DNA from: Anaerolineae bacterium | GTDB lineage: Bacteria; Chloroflexota; Anaerolineae; Aggregatilineales; Aggregatilineaceae | Assembly: GCA_016930015.1 (NCBI GenBank) | Contig: JAFGHR010000038.1 | Location: forward strand, 16,405-80,404 | Reading direction: 5' to 3' | DNA length: 64,000 bases | Shown: piece after piece, positions 44,101-53,046 of the stretch | How the letters are laid out: each line of letters starts with the position of its first letter | How positions within the stretch are numbered: position 1 is the first letter of the stretch | Made by a program: the position numbers and the translations under genes | The notes under the pieces: generated by a model | The model's database searches: none | What the model was told of the DNA's origin: nothing | What the model saw: the letters and a program-made list of their open reading frames with translations, nothing else

Positions 44101-47100
44101 GGGAAACATCCAGCAGTTCGGCGTGTTGGATAAATGCCATCAGGACGTCTTGCGCGGCCTGGGCATTGGCTATTGCGCGGCTGATGTAATACAGGGCTGC
44201 CGTATCCTGGAGCGCGTCTTCGGTACGTGCCAGCAGCCGCTGGTTTTCAATCGTAATCGCGGCCTGGTCGGTCAGTGTGGACAACAAACGCCGTTCTTCC
44301 ACAGAAAATACACGCGGCTGCTTGTACCCCACGACCAACCACCCGACAGCCTCACCACGCACGCCCAGCGGAAAACTGCTGATCGCCGCCAATTCGAGCG
44401 CGTTCAGGCACGCTGCTTCCGCATCATCCGGTTGGTTTGCGTCCGGAATTCGCATCTCCTGCGTTAGTAAAGGCTGGAAAACCGATACATTACACGTGTC
44501 TTTCAGTTCAGATGGTTGGCTGGCGGCGATATACATGGTTTCGTGGCCCTCAAAATCATCATTTCTCAAAATGATATAGGCCGCATCAGGGAATAACACG
44601 TCAAGCTGCCAAAGCATCACTTTCAGCAGTTCGGACATATCAGAAACATGCGAGATCGAGCGGCTGGCTTCATACAACAAGGTTGTTTCGCGCAAACTGT
44701 CTTGCAGCGCACGCTCTAGCTCTTGCAGATCACTGATGTCTTGAAAGGCGCCAACGGCGGCGGTAATGTTTCCGTCACGGTCACGGATAGGCGCCACATT
44801 GGCCAGCAGGGAAATCCGGCTGCCGTCCGGATGGATGACTATCAGGTCGTCAACCAGCACCGGTTCCCCGGTGGAAAAAACGCGGGTCAGCGGCCATTCC
44901 TGGCTGGAATAAGCCATCCCTGTATCACTATGAACAATGGGGTATGATGCGGAAACTTGCGCGGCATCTTCCGCCTGCGCCAGCGGCCCCACCAACTCCA
45001 GCAGCCGTTGATTCGACAACATCACGTCGCCGGTGGGGGTAGCTACCATGATGCCGGTCGGCATGGTATCAACGATAATCTGCAATTCCTGGCGCTGGCT
45101 CTCGGCCTGATCAAACAAGCGGCGGTTTTCAGTAGCAACGGCGACCTGGCTGGACAATGTAGCCACAAGCTGAACATCTCGTTCGTCAATATCAGGCGCG
45201 TCAAATGCCCGGCCAATTTGTAAGACACCCACTATGTCGCTGCCAAGACGAACCGGCATTGCCAGATGTTTGCCATAGTATTGAATGGTTTCGTCCAATG
45301 CGCCGGTGGACGGCTGATCGTTTACCTGGTTGACGATGATCATTTTTCCGCGCTGAACCGCTTCAGTCAGCGCCATCGGGGCCTGTACATCGACATGATC
45401 GGGCCAATCGGTGTGAGACGCGACCACGCGCTGAATCCGCACGCCGTCCCCGGTTAGCAGTCCAAACCACCACCGGTCATAGTTGCCCGGCCCGGACACC
45501 GTCTTAAAGAGATGCTGAAGACCGGACTCGAAATCACTACCAATCTGACCGGCCAACTGACCGGCTTCGGCCAACGCCTGCGCACGGCGGGTTTCGGTTT
45601 GTGCTTCCTCGAACAGGCGTGCATTTTCGACGGCCAGCCCTACACGCCCGGCTAGAGTCTCCATCAGTATATAATCGTCATCTGTCAGTTCGCGATATCC
45701 TGGCATATCGACGACCAGCGTCCCGATCGTTTCACCACGAACCTGAATCGGCGTTTCGGTCTGATCGCCGGATAAAACCAGTTGGCCGTTGCCGAGTGGT
45801 TCCACCCGCAGTTGATCGTACACGTAGCCCGTCGGGATCGTGCCGCCGTGTTCTGCGTCATGCGACTGCCACGCCGATCGTGTTAGCTGGCGGTTGAGCG
45901 TGTTAATTTCCTGTACACGTTCCTGAGTCTCGGCCAGCAAGCGCGCATTTTCGATAGCAATCGCAATCTGATCGGACAGTACTTCAAACACCCGCACCAC
46001 GTCTTCATCAAATGCATCGGACTCCGTGCTTTGTAAGTCCAGCGCGCCGAAAACCCGATCTTCAATCTTGAGCGGCAGCCCCATTTCGGACCGGGTGGAA
46101 GGCAAGAACGGGTTGGGCTGCCAGGATACATCGGGTTTGCTTGTATCAGACGCGATGACAACCTGGCCGCGCGCCGTGACACGACCAATCAACGAATTCG
46201 AACCCACGCGTAACTTGTGCCCAAACTCAAGCAGTTGGCGCCCTGCTTCCCCGGTACTTTCGGTTAACACGGCATATTCACCCAGATTATCCAACATAAA
46301 AATCTGGACATGGTACACTGTGTCAAAACGGCGTCGAATCTGCCCAACCATTTCACGTAACAAGACATCGATATCGCGGATACTGGTCGCGATCCGTCCA
46401 ATCTCAGCCGCGATTTCCAGGTCACGCGCATGGTACTGAACACGCGCCTCCATGTTGTGGAACAGCGCGTCAACCATCTCGCGTGACTGCTCAAGTTCGA
46501 CAGCCATCCGGTTAAATGTCTCGGCCAATTCCACCATCTCACGCCCGCCGCTCGGCATGATCCGAAAATCAAGCTGACCTTCTCCTAACGCACGCGTGCC
46601 GTGTTGAAGCTGTCGGACGGGATGAATCACGCTTCGCCGGACTATCATGACAGCCGCCAGCCCAACCAACACGATCGCCCCTAACGCTACCCCCGCCGAA
46701 GACAGGAGTCCTTCCCACAAGGCTTGATCAATCGGGTCAGCCGGGATGCCAACAATAAAGTCCAACTGGAGTTCCGGGGCCTGCGAAATTGGCTGCGCCG
46801 CCGCGCGTGTCAGATACACCGCGCCATAACCTGGCACATCACGCCGTACCGTTTTGTCTAGCGGCACGTCATGCAGGTTGAGCGCTTCGATCGGCTTGCC
46901 TTTGTAAGTCGGATCAGAGTGGGCAATGATGTTTGTGTTGGAAAAAACAAGCGCCTCGAAAGCCACATTGGGGTTGGCTGCCACAAAGCTGGTGAATCCG
47001 TCCTCAAACTGGGCGAACATGATCGACACCAGCGACGCCATATTCAGGCTATCCGATGTCCTCTCAGGAGCAGAAACCTGGGTCATGAAAACGTCAAACG

Positions 47101-47284
47101 CTTTCATCGATTCCTGCAACGAACCGGCAATGGCCAGGCTTTGCTCACGCTTGGCGTCGAGCAGGGTATTGCGCTGGCGGACACCCTGCACAACCTGCAA
47201 CGCAGCGGCCAGCAGCAGCAAGGCCACAACTATGGTTACGATAATCTGGATTTGGATGCCTCGTTTACGTAGCATGGCGTTCAC
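41114..47284 (-). CDS. Giant hybrid sensor histidine kinase (CACHE-like, HAMP, multiple GAF, PAS, two receivers)
   Basis: 2056 aa. TM1 (about 11-33), extracytoplasmic sensor (about 34-190), TM2 (about 195-215) and HAMP lead into about seven GAF domains (from about 295 to 1540) with one PAS between the third and fourth (about 735-865). HisKA has LAAMSHELRTPLNSIIGFS (about 1570). HATPase_c has NLVSNASKFTN, DTGIGI and GTGMGLPLAKSL. Two receivers follow (about 1825-1940 and 1943-2055), with Asp in VILLDVAMHEQQ and LVILDLRMPEID. It is the only protein of this gene block that combines sensor domains with a transmitter. Starts with GTG overlapping the previous stop (GTGA), or an ATG three codons later. 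The second receiver resembles that of the PLP fusion downstream. Confidence 0.95.
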   Translation of the reverse strand: MNAMLRKRGIQIQIIVTIVVALLLLAAALQVVQGVRQRNTLLDAKREQSLAIAGSLQESMKAFDVFMTQVSAPERTSDSLNMASLVSIMFAQFEDGFTSFVAANPNVAFEALVFSNTNIIAHSDPTYKGKPIEALNLHDVPLDKTVRRDVPGYGAVYLTRAAAQPISQAPELQLDFIVGIPADPIDQALWEGLLSSAGVALGAIVLVGLAAVMIVRRSVIHPVRQLQHGTRALGEGQLDFRIMPSGGREMVELAETFNRMAVELEQSREMVDALFHNMEARVQYHARDLEIAAEIGRIATSIRDIDVLLREMVGQIRRRFDTVYHVQIFMLDNLGEYAVLTESTGEAGRQLLEFGHKLRVGSNSLIGRVTARGQVVIASDTSKPDVSWQPNPFLPSTRSEMGLPLKIEDRVFGALDLQSTESDAFDEDVVRVFEVLSDQIAIAIENARLLAETQERVQEINTLNRQLTRSAWQSHDAEHGGTIPTGYVYDQLRVEPLGNGQLVLSGDQTETPIQVRGETIGTLVVDMPGYRELTDDDYILMETLAGRVGLAVENARLFEEAQTETRRAQALAEAGQLAGQIGSDFESGLQHLFKTVSGPGNYDRWWFGLLTGDGVRIQRVVASHTDWPDHVDVQAPMALTEAVQRGKMIIVNQVNDQPSTGALDETIQYYGKHLAMPVRLGSDIVGVLQIGRAFDAPDIDERDVQLVATLSSQVAVATENRRLFDQAESQRQELQIIVDTMPTGIMVATPTGDVMLSNQRLLELVGPLAQAEDAAQVSASYPIVHSDTGMAYSSQEWPLTRVFSTGEPVLVDDLIVIHPDGSRISLLANVAPIRDRDGNITAAVGAFQDISDLQELERALQDSLRETTLLYEASRSISHVSDMSELLKVMLWQLDVLFPDAAYIILRNDDFEGHETMYIAASQPSELKDTCNVSVFQPLLTQEMRIPDANQPDDAEAACLNALELAAISSFPLGVRGEAVGWLVVGYKQPRVFSVEERRLLSTLTDQAAITIENQRLLARTEDALQDTAALYYISRAIANAQAAQDVLMAFIQHAELLDVSQGLLYLLHAEVPDMSYAAVEVMASWSAHQADDLSGTRYSTRQFPLWSVMMSPDITWIDDITTAPTLDDDAKQALEALAIRAAIFIPLKSAGRSLGMVLLGFPRHLSLNTGSKRLYESLADQAATSLENMLLFQQAQRRARQLSISAEISRAVTTILRLDELLSQVINMIRDAFEYDHVQVFLVNDENARADLVASTGEAGQQLLSIRHHLLVGSDSVIGQVTQKGEPQIALDTADAKIVHKFNPYLPNTRSEMALPLITRGQIVGALDVQSNQPGAFTDDDANALRSLADLVATAIDNARLFEVSEQRADEMAFLFSVTTAAATAIDLDETLDQVVNTLRGTMNLTSASIFLPDASGEYMVKGADVGAVGAETDLSSIELDRGLIGWVARHNEAVIIDDLSNDPRRLPSNKNTRSVIAVPLQAVGVLVGVLVGESNEVNAFDENDLRLLQTLSSSLAAIIENSRLLREIQDANVRLLEVDHLKTNFLAAMSHELRTPLNSIIGFSRVILKGIDGPLTDAQEEDLQTIYDSGRHLLGLVNDILDQAKIEAGKMELSFAYFKLQEVIKGVMSSAVGLSREKSLRLYTEIADDLPDAYGDEFRTRQVLLNLVSNASKFTNEGSVTLTAFPTTEEGQPVIHVSVSDTGIGIAEEDMPLLFEAFQQVDNSLTRRVEGTGMGLPLAKSLTELQGGRIWVESEVGVGSTFSISIPVSPPPEEDAVEPDEGGASDDVHEEYSDQPVEESAPAPPASRIVLVVEEQVKAIDLYRKYLAREGYEVIGVTRLEDAEELAVAYQPRVILLDVAMHEQQGWDLLAHLKDAEPTFRTPIIVCSIDADMERGYRLGASNYLIKPFTREQLVTAVQQAEAEATRQRILLVDDKPETIRVFREMLETFGTYEVLQVTTGQQALDIIQQTASPIDLVILDLRMPEIDGFEVLKAMRSNNRTARIPVLVLTAEDISAEERDSLQHVDVYRKDDVDEHHLLNQVEIQLGNHQEKR

Positions 47285-49584
47285 TCGTCTGTTCTGTTGG
47301 CGGGGGGTTCTGGCGTTTTCTCATCAGGGGAAATCAACCGAATGGATGTAGTCGGCACTCGGAGCGCTAAGCCCAGTTCCCGCACGGCGGTTCGTAATAT
47401 ATGATCAACATCGGTCATGGCAAGGAACTTGCTCGAAATCTGGTTCACCAGCACCTCGCGCTGCGCTACACGCTGGCTTTGTTCCAACAAGCGGATATTG
47501 TCGGCTGTGAGCGCCAGGCGCGCGGTGAGTTCCAGCGCCGTTTGACGCACGTTACGGGTATACCGCCCTCTCGGAATCTGCCATTCGATAGCGCCCAACA
47601 CCTCGTCACGCAGCAAAATGGGGACGGCAAACACAACGATATCGCCGTCAAAACGTTCGGTAATCTGCCGGGCGCGCATAGCGTCTACCTGAAGCTCACT
47701 CCACCCATCTTCCTCAGACACAGCCTGACCAACCGCCGCCTGTAATGTTTCGGGGCCTTTAAGGCGCACAATATCTTGCCATGCGGATTGGGTCAGCATA
47801 CGGTTCAGGTTCTCGATATCAGCCATACGCGCGGTTGATTCGGCAAAAAGGGCCGCGTTCTCGATAGCAATCGATATTTGATCGGCCATGCCCTGAAACA
47901 ACTCAACATCACGATCATCAAACGCGTTGGGATCACGGCTTTGCAAATCCAATGCGCCAATAATGCGGTTACCACTGCGCAGGGGCAAGGCCATCTCTGC
48001 ACGTGTATCCGGCAAAAACTCATTACGCCTATGGATCGGATTCTCCGACGTGTCGAGCGCCACTACCGCATGCCCCGAAGCCGTGACGCTGCCGATAACG
48101 CTCTGGCTGCCGATCTCAAGGTAATGCCCACGCCGCAACAACTGCTGCCCGGTCACACCGGTTGAGGCGCGCAGGTTTGCGCGGCCCGTTTGTTCATCGG
48201 TGAGAAAAACCTGGGCATGGTATATCATGTCGAAACGCACACGGATCAGATCGACAACTTCTTCAAGCAGCGTATCCAGGTCGTGAATACGTGTGAGAAT
48301 CCGGCTGACTTCCAGGGTAGTTGCCAGGTTATGTGTACGCTGTTCCACACGATCTTCCAGTTCCGATATCGCGTTCAATAACTGCCCTGACATGGCACCG
48401 AAGGCATTGTTCAACACGCCAATTTCATCCTGGCGCACCATTTGGGGCAGTTCGATATCGAGTTGTCCGGCTGAAATCTGGCGAGCTGACTCCGTCAGGC
48501 GAATCAGTGGTCGGGCAATAACCAGGCGTGCTACAAACGCAGTCGCCAGGGCAAGCACTGCTACACCAAACCCAATCGCCAATACAAGAAACACGCCTTC
48601 TTCCAGGGCTTTGTTGTTGATCTGGTTCATTGGCGTTTCGGCCAGAATGGCGAATTGGGGCCCTTTGGGTACGGCGGCAAAGGTGTAAAACCCCAGTACT
48701 TCACGGTCCAGCAGCGTACTATCATAACGCGATACACCCGTTTGACCGCGCTGAGCCAGGAGGAACCCTTCAGAATCACTCGCGTCGACAAAATAGTCCT
48801 GGTCGTGCGCAGGAGAAGCCAGCAATCCCGCCGCGGTCAGGAGGTAAACATGCATATCCAGATCACTCTGTGGGAAATCTGCCAGCGATGAAAAGAGATC
48901 GGGTAGATACACATCATCTGTGGCCAGGACCAGATCCTGTGTGAACACCAGGTAACCGACACGGTACCCGGTCCCAGTCACATTCCAATCCGCTTCGAGC
49001 GCAAACACAACATCCACAGACGGATCACCAGCCGTATCCTGGTAAATATCCGTGAGTGTGTCCCACGTTTCAAGTACGTCTGCCGCGATGAGATCGTCGG
49101 CTGGTGTTTTTGCCCTATCAGGAGTTTCAGAGCTGAAGCGCACCACGCCACCAACTTTGGACACATCCATAACCGCATCACCACCCCTGGTAAGCAGCCG
49201 TACCCGTGAGAGTGAGTACAGGGTGTCCAGATAATGACGGAACGTGGATTCGGCTATCTGGCGGCGGCCAGCTTTTAGCTCATCTGACAGGCCGGTGGGC
49301 GCCACGTATAGATATTCAAGGATGTTCTGCTGGTCAATCGGGTTAGAGATCAGCCGCTCAACCTCGGAAACGAGCGTACGCATATCCTGTTCGGTCCGCG
49401 TCGTTTCTAAGGGGCCAAGCATTTCCAGGCGAGCTTCGTGCTCGTCACGGATCGCGGCATACCGGCGACTGACCGTCATTGGCACCAAAATGCTGAGTGC
49501 GGGCACCAGGATCGCGACCAGAAAGATCACGGTCAGCTTGGTACTGATGGACCAATGTAAAACGTTTAAGCGGCGCAGCACCAT
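47281..49584 (-). CDS. Membrane GAF sensor protein with CACHE-like domain and HAMP, no output domain
   Basis: 767 aa from the ATG at 49584 (GGAGGAG 9 bases upstream). The track start at 49629 lies inside the previous gene. TM1 (about 15-37), a large extracytoplasmic CACHE-like domain (to about 325; YLVFTQDLVLATDDVYLPDLF), TM2 (about 328-352), HAMP and a full GAF domain (about 428-575, with TRAEMALPL and GALDLQSRDPNAFDDRD). Then the LNRMLTQSAWQD linker, a shorter GAF-like unit, and a C-terminal half-GAF that stops at TSIRLIS. No HisKA, HATPase, GGDEF or cyclase domain follows. Its stop overlaps the start of the hybrid kinase, so tight coupling and complex formation with that kinase are likely. 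Confidence 0.9.
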   Translation of the reverse strand: MVLRRLNVLHWSISTKLTVIFLVAILVPALSILVPMTVSRRYAAIRDEHEARLEMLGPLETTRTEQDMRTLVSEVERLISNPIDQQNILEYLYVAPTGLSDELKAGRRQIAESTFRHYLDTLYSLSRVRLLTRGGDAVMDVSKVGGVVRFSSETPDRAKTPADDLIAADVLETWDTLTDIYQDTAGDPSVDVVFALEADWNVTGTGYRVGYLVFTQDLVLATDDVYLPDLFSSLADFPQSDLDMHVYLLTAAGLLASPAHDQDYFVDASDSEGFLLAQRGQTGVSRYDSTLLDREVLGFYTFAAVPKGPQFAILAETPMNQINNKALEEGVFLVLAIGFGVAVLALATAFVARLVIARPLIRLTESARQISAGQLDIELPQMVRQDEIGVLNNAFGAMSGQLLNAISELEDRVEQRTHNLATTLEVSRILTRIHDLDTLLEEVVDLIRVRFDMIYHAQVFLTDEQTGRANLRASTGVTGQQLLRRGHYLEIGSQSVIGSVTASGHAVVALDTSENPIHRRNEFLPDTRAEMALPLRSGNRIIGALDLQSRDPNAFDDRDVELFQGMADQISIAIENAALFAESTARMADIENLNRMLTQSAWQDIVRLKGPETLQAAVGQAVSEEDGWSELQVDAMRARQITERFDGDIVVFAVPILLRDEVLGAIEWQIPRGRYTRNVRQTALELTARLALTADNIRLLEQSQRVAQREVLVNQISSKFLAMTDVDHILRTAVRELGLALRVPTTSIRLISPDEKTPEPPANRTDE

Positions 49585-49588
49585 AACT

Positions 49589-51289
49589 TTACTCCTCCGC
49601 TTCGTCCGCTGTGTTGTCAAGGTGAACACTGCCCAGCCGAATCTGCGTCTGGGTTGCGCCTAACGCCTTTTGGAACTGCGAAGCCGCCGTCGCAAGCAGT
49701 GAATGTAAATCGTTGCTAGTCTGTAGATGCGATGTAACCTGGCTGACCAACTGCTCGCGTTGTGCTGTCATCTGAGCTTGTTCGAACAACCGGACATTTT
49801 CCAGCGAGAGTGCCAGCCGGTCGGCCACCGCCTGGGCCAATTCCAGCGCATAGGGCACCCAACGGCGGTCACCCGTTTTGCTGAACTCGATCGCCCCTAA
49901 CAATTGGCCGCGCAGATGGATCGGGACACACAACACCTGTCTGTCACCGCGCTGCTCAAGCCGGGCCTGGCCATCGGTCACGGTTTCGTTTAACACCGTC
50001 GAAACGGACTCAGGAGATGTAATGCGGCCCTGATGCCAATCAAAGCCGGTCGTCATCCCCATACGTTCTTCAAGGTACACGCCCCAGGTCGCACCAACAA
50101 GCTGCCGGTTCAAGCGTGCCAGATCACGCCGGGTGGCTTCGATCTGGGCTGTCAGGCGATCATGTTCCTGGCGGCCATAATTCAGCTCGTCTACTTGCTG
50201 CCCACTATGCAGCACCATAGCCATATGATTGGCGATGGCCCGCAGCGCATCCAACACGACGGGCGTAAAGGTATCCGGCGTCGCGCTGTGAAGGTCTAAC
50301 ACACCAAACGGCAGCCGGTCACCGACCCGCAGCGGCAAAAGAAGTTCACTCCGGGTAGCGGGCAAAAAGCTGGTACGCTGTGTCTCTGACATATTCTCAT
50401 CGATCAGGATCGGGTCAATCTGGCGAAGCGCATCGTTGACCAGGTTGTACTCATCCGGCAGCAGCAGGCTGTCTTCCTCCAGCAAACGGCGTCCAATAAA
50501 CCCGGTGCTGGCCTTCAAAACGGCGAGTCCGCTGTCAGGATCGGCCAGGTAAACTTGCGCATGATACAGCCCAAACGTATCTCGAAGCTGCTCGACCGCA
50601 AACGTCAGCGCTTCATCGCTGCCATGTATGGCTGTGAGCGTCTGGCTGGTTTGCGCCGTCTTGCCGAGTAATTCCGACAGCATACGCTGCTGTTGGAGGC
50701 TGTATTGAATACCGCTTTTAAACACCCACAATATGGCCGAGTTGATAAACCCAACAGCGAGGAGAATGATAATGGTCGTGCGCACACCCTCAAGCGCTGT
50801 AATACCGGCGGGCGTGGGTTCCATATCCACCAAAACCTGAAATACACCGCCTACGACAACAGCCACCGCCAGCGTCAACGCGACTACCAGCAAGCCCGAC
50901 CGTCGCAGCAGTACACCGGCGGCAGTGAGTGGGGTGAGCAGGACTATGATAAACGGTGTGTCCATGCGATAGTCGGGGAATATGGTCAGCAGCGACACCG
51001 CCATGATATTGGTTACAAACAGGATGCGTGCCTGCTCTTGCCATCCACGCTGGATCAACCGGTGTGTTAATAACGCAAGCGCCAGGGTGACCGGGACAAA
51101 AAGCGTCGCAGCATCAATGTTGTCTGTGCTGAAACTATCAAGAAGCCACCATAACAACAACGGCAAAACAGCAAGGATGGTCCCCAGCCACATCGCGTTT
51201 ATGGTCAGCAAACGCTGTGCCTGCTGCCGTTCATTCGCGTCGTCGTATGCGTCGCTGATGCGGATATAACGTAGTATTCGTTCTCTCAT
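49589..51289 (-). CDS. Membrane GAF sensor protein, no output domain
   Basis: 566 aa. A six-helix-type membrane region (about 30-190) replaces the CACHE domain. It is followed by GAF (about 205-370; TRSELLLPLRVGDRLPFGVLDLHS), the LNRQLVGATWGVY linker, a short GAF-like unit (VLCVPIHLRGQLLGAIEFS) and a half-GAF ending at TQIRLGS with an acidic tail. Same architecture as the next two upstream genes, so successive duplication is likely. No catalytic output domain. ATGA overlap with the upstream gene and a 4-base gap to the downstream one indicate strict cotranslation. The membrane part may sense a small lipophilic or membrane signal, but this cannot be specified. Confidence 0.88.
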   Translation of the reverse strand: MRERILRYIRISDAYDDANERQQAQRLLTINAMWLGTILAVLPLLLWWLLDSFSTDNIDAATLFVPVTLALALLTHRLIQRGWQEQARILFVTNIMAVSLLTIFPDYRMDTPFIIVLLTPLTAAGVLLRRSGLLVVALTLAVAVVVGGVFQVLVDMEPTPAGITALEGVRTTIIILLAVGFINSAILWVFKSGIQYSLQQQRMLSELLGKTAQTSQTLTAIHGSDEALTFAVEQLRDTFGLYHAQVYLADPDSGLAVLKASTGFIGRRLLEEDSLLLPDEYNLVNDALRQIDPILIDENMSETQRTSFLPATRSELLLPLRVGDRLPFGVLDLHSATPDTFTPVVLDALRAIANHMAMVLHSGQQVDELNYGRQEHDRLTAQIEATRRDLARLNRQLVGATWGVYLEERMGMTTGFDWHQGRITSPESVSTVLNETVTDGQARLEQRGDRQVLCVPIHLRGQLLGAIEFSKTGDRRWVPYALELAQAVADRLALSLENVRLFEQAQMTAQREQLVSQVTSHLQTSNDLHSLLATAASQFQKALGATQTQIRLGSVHLDNTADEAEE

Positions 51290-53046
51290 GATGGGCGATC
51301 CTGACTTGTATCATCAGTATCGGCGTCCGGGCTGGAACCATTGCCGGGGAATGTGGGCGGCGCACCCGATCCGGGTGGGGCGTTATCCAATGATACAAGA
51401 CGGATTGCCGCCTGATCTGCCCCTAACGCTTCTCCCAGCGTGCTAAGGGCCGTACTGAGCACATCTTCCACAGCGGTCAGCCCCTGAAGCCGGGCTGAGA
51501 TCGTGTTGATTTCCTGTTCACGTTCGGCAGCGGCCCGCGCCTGTTCAAACAAGCGCACATTTTCCAGGCTGAACGCCATGCGTTCAACGACCGACTGCAA
51601 CATAGCGCGCACTTCGCTCTGATTGTGCGTGTCGGAAAGACTCACTTCGATGGCACCAACCGGCTGCCCGCGAATACTGATCGGCACAGCAATCACCTGG
51701 TCATCACCCGCTTCATGGGTAACAATACGGTTTCGGAGGGCAGCTTCGTGCATCGCCGGTGTCCACTCCACCGGCCCCGATTTCATACCCTCGCCGGATA
51801 CGTGAATGCCGGACTGATTAACATCCTGGGTGACCATGTATTCCTGCCAGGATCGGGCCGTAAGCTGGCGGTTGAGCCGTTGAATTTCACGCAGGTTCGT
51901 TTCACTTTCCAGGAACAAGCGCCGGTTCTGGAGCAAACCGCGCTGCTGGGATTCAAACAGGCGCGCATTTTGGATCGCCTGGCTTACCTGGGTGGCGATA
52001 ACACGCACAGCCTCAATGTCTTCCTCGCTGAAGGCATTAGGCCGTACACTGTGAATATTTAACACGCCGAATAAGTTTTCGCCGACTATCAGCGGTACGG
52101 CTAATTCTGAGCGTGTGTCTTCCAGCAATGTCACACGCTGGTAACCCATATCGACCAGGTTCCCAACGCACGTCAACTGGTTAGTGGAAACAGCTTCACC
52201 CACAACCGTTCGTGCCCCAAGCGGCACACGAAAACCCTGGGCCAGCAGCGACTGGCCGATATCGCCGGTGCTGGCAACCAGATTGGCATAGTCACGTTTA
52301 TCGTCAACCAACAATATCTGCACATGGAAGAACGCGAACCGGTCGCGGAGCAGGTCAACGGTGCGGCTTAACAATTCGTTCAGGTTTAGAATACGCGAGA
52401 GGGCCGAGCCGACTTCGGCGGCAGCACGTGTTCGGGTCACAGCCCGATTAGCACGTACCAGGCTGCGCTGCAAATTCCACGAAAAAATCCACAACAGCAG
52501 CGCCAACACGGTTAACAGCAGGGCGCTGACGGTTGTTTCGTAGAGCAGGTCCTCAAATGGTTCTGGTCCGGCTGATAACATATCTTCAGATTGAAGGTAA
52601 GCGGTGAACGGCAGCAACCCCCAGACAAACACTGTAGCGACCAGAATCGCCCAGGTGCCATAGGCCAATCCGATAAACGCCAAAGCGAGGGGAATGGTCA
52701 GCAGCGTCCGCGGAACAATACCATCGGTCAGCAGGCTAAACAGGCTTGTCCCCACCAGAAAAAACGTAACCGACAACTTAGCCCACCGGGCATGACCGCG
52801 CCGCGCCAGCCATAACGTGAGCAATGACCACACCAGCAATACCGGTGCCAACACATCGCTCAGTTTGGAAACGGCGCTTTCAGCCTCTACGTCCATGACG
52901 GCCATCACCCCCAATGAGAGAGCAAACAGCAGCCCCAAAAACGCTGTTCCACTACTCAATGTCAGTAGCAACCGGGTGCGTATGGCCTGATCTGACTCGT
53001 GGTACTTATGCTGAGCAACAAACAGGGTACGAAACAGCTTGATCAT
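51286..53046 (-). CDS. Membrane GAF sensor protein, no output domain
   Basis: 586 aa, close relative of its two neighbours. A multi-helix membrane region (about 25-190; LALAFIGLAYGTWAILVATV) precedes GAF (about 210-365; TRSELAVPLIVGENLFGVLNIHS). The LNRQLTARSWQEYMV linker, a short GAF-like unit (VIAVPISIRGQPVGAIEVS) and a half-GAF ending at AAIRLVS follow, then a Pro/Asp-rich tail (SGAPPTFPGNGSSPDADTDD). No transmitter, cyclase or DNA-binding domain. Both ends use ATGA overlaps. It probably contributes ligand sensing to a multi-protein array with the hybrid kinase. Ligand unknown. Confidence 0.88.
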   Translation of the reverse strand: MIKLFRTLFVAQHKYHESDQAIRTRLLLTLSSGTAFLGLLFALSLGVMAVMDVEAESAVSKLSDVLAPVLLVWSLLTLWLARRGHARWAKLSVTFFLVGTSLFSLLTDGIVPRTLLTIPLALAFIGLAYGTWAILVATVFVWGLLPFTAYLQSEDMLSAGPEPFEDLLYETTVSALLLTVLALLLWIFSWNLQRSLVRANRAVTRTRAAAEVGSALSRILNLNELLSRTVDLLRDRFAFFHVQILLVDDKRDYANLVASTGDIGQSLLAQGFRVPLGARTVVGEAVSTNQLTCVGNLVDMGYQRVTLLEDTRSELAVPLIVGENLFGVLNIHSVRPNAFSEEDIEAVRVIATQVSQAIQNARLFESQQRGLLQNRRLFLESETNLREIQRLNRQLTARSWQEYMVTQDVNQSGIHVSGEGMKSGPVEWTPAMHEAALRNRIVTHEAGDDQVIAVPISIRGQPVGAIEVSLSDTHNQSEVRAMLQSVVERMAFSLENVRLFEQARAAAEREQEINTISARLQGLTAVEDVLSTALSTLGEALGADQAAIRLVSLDNAPPGSGAPPTFPGNGSSPDADTDDTSQDRPS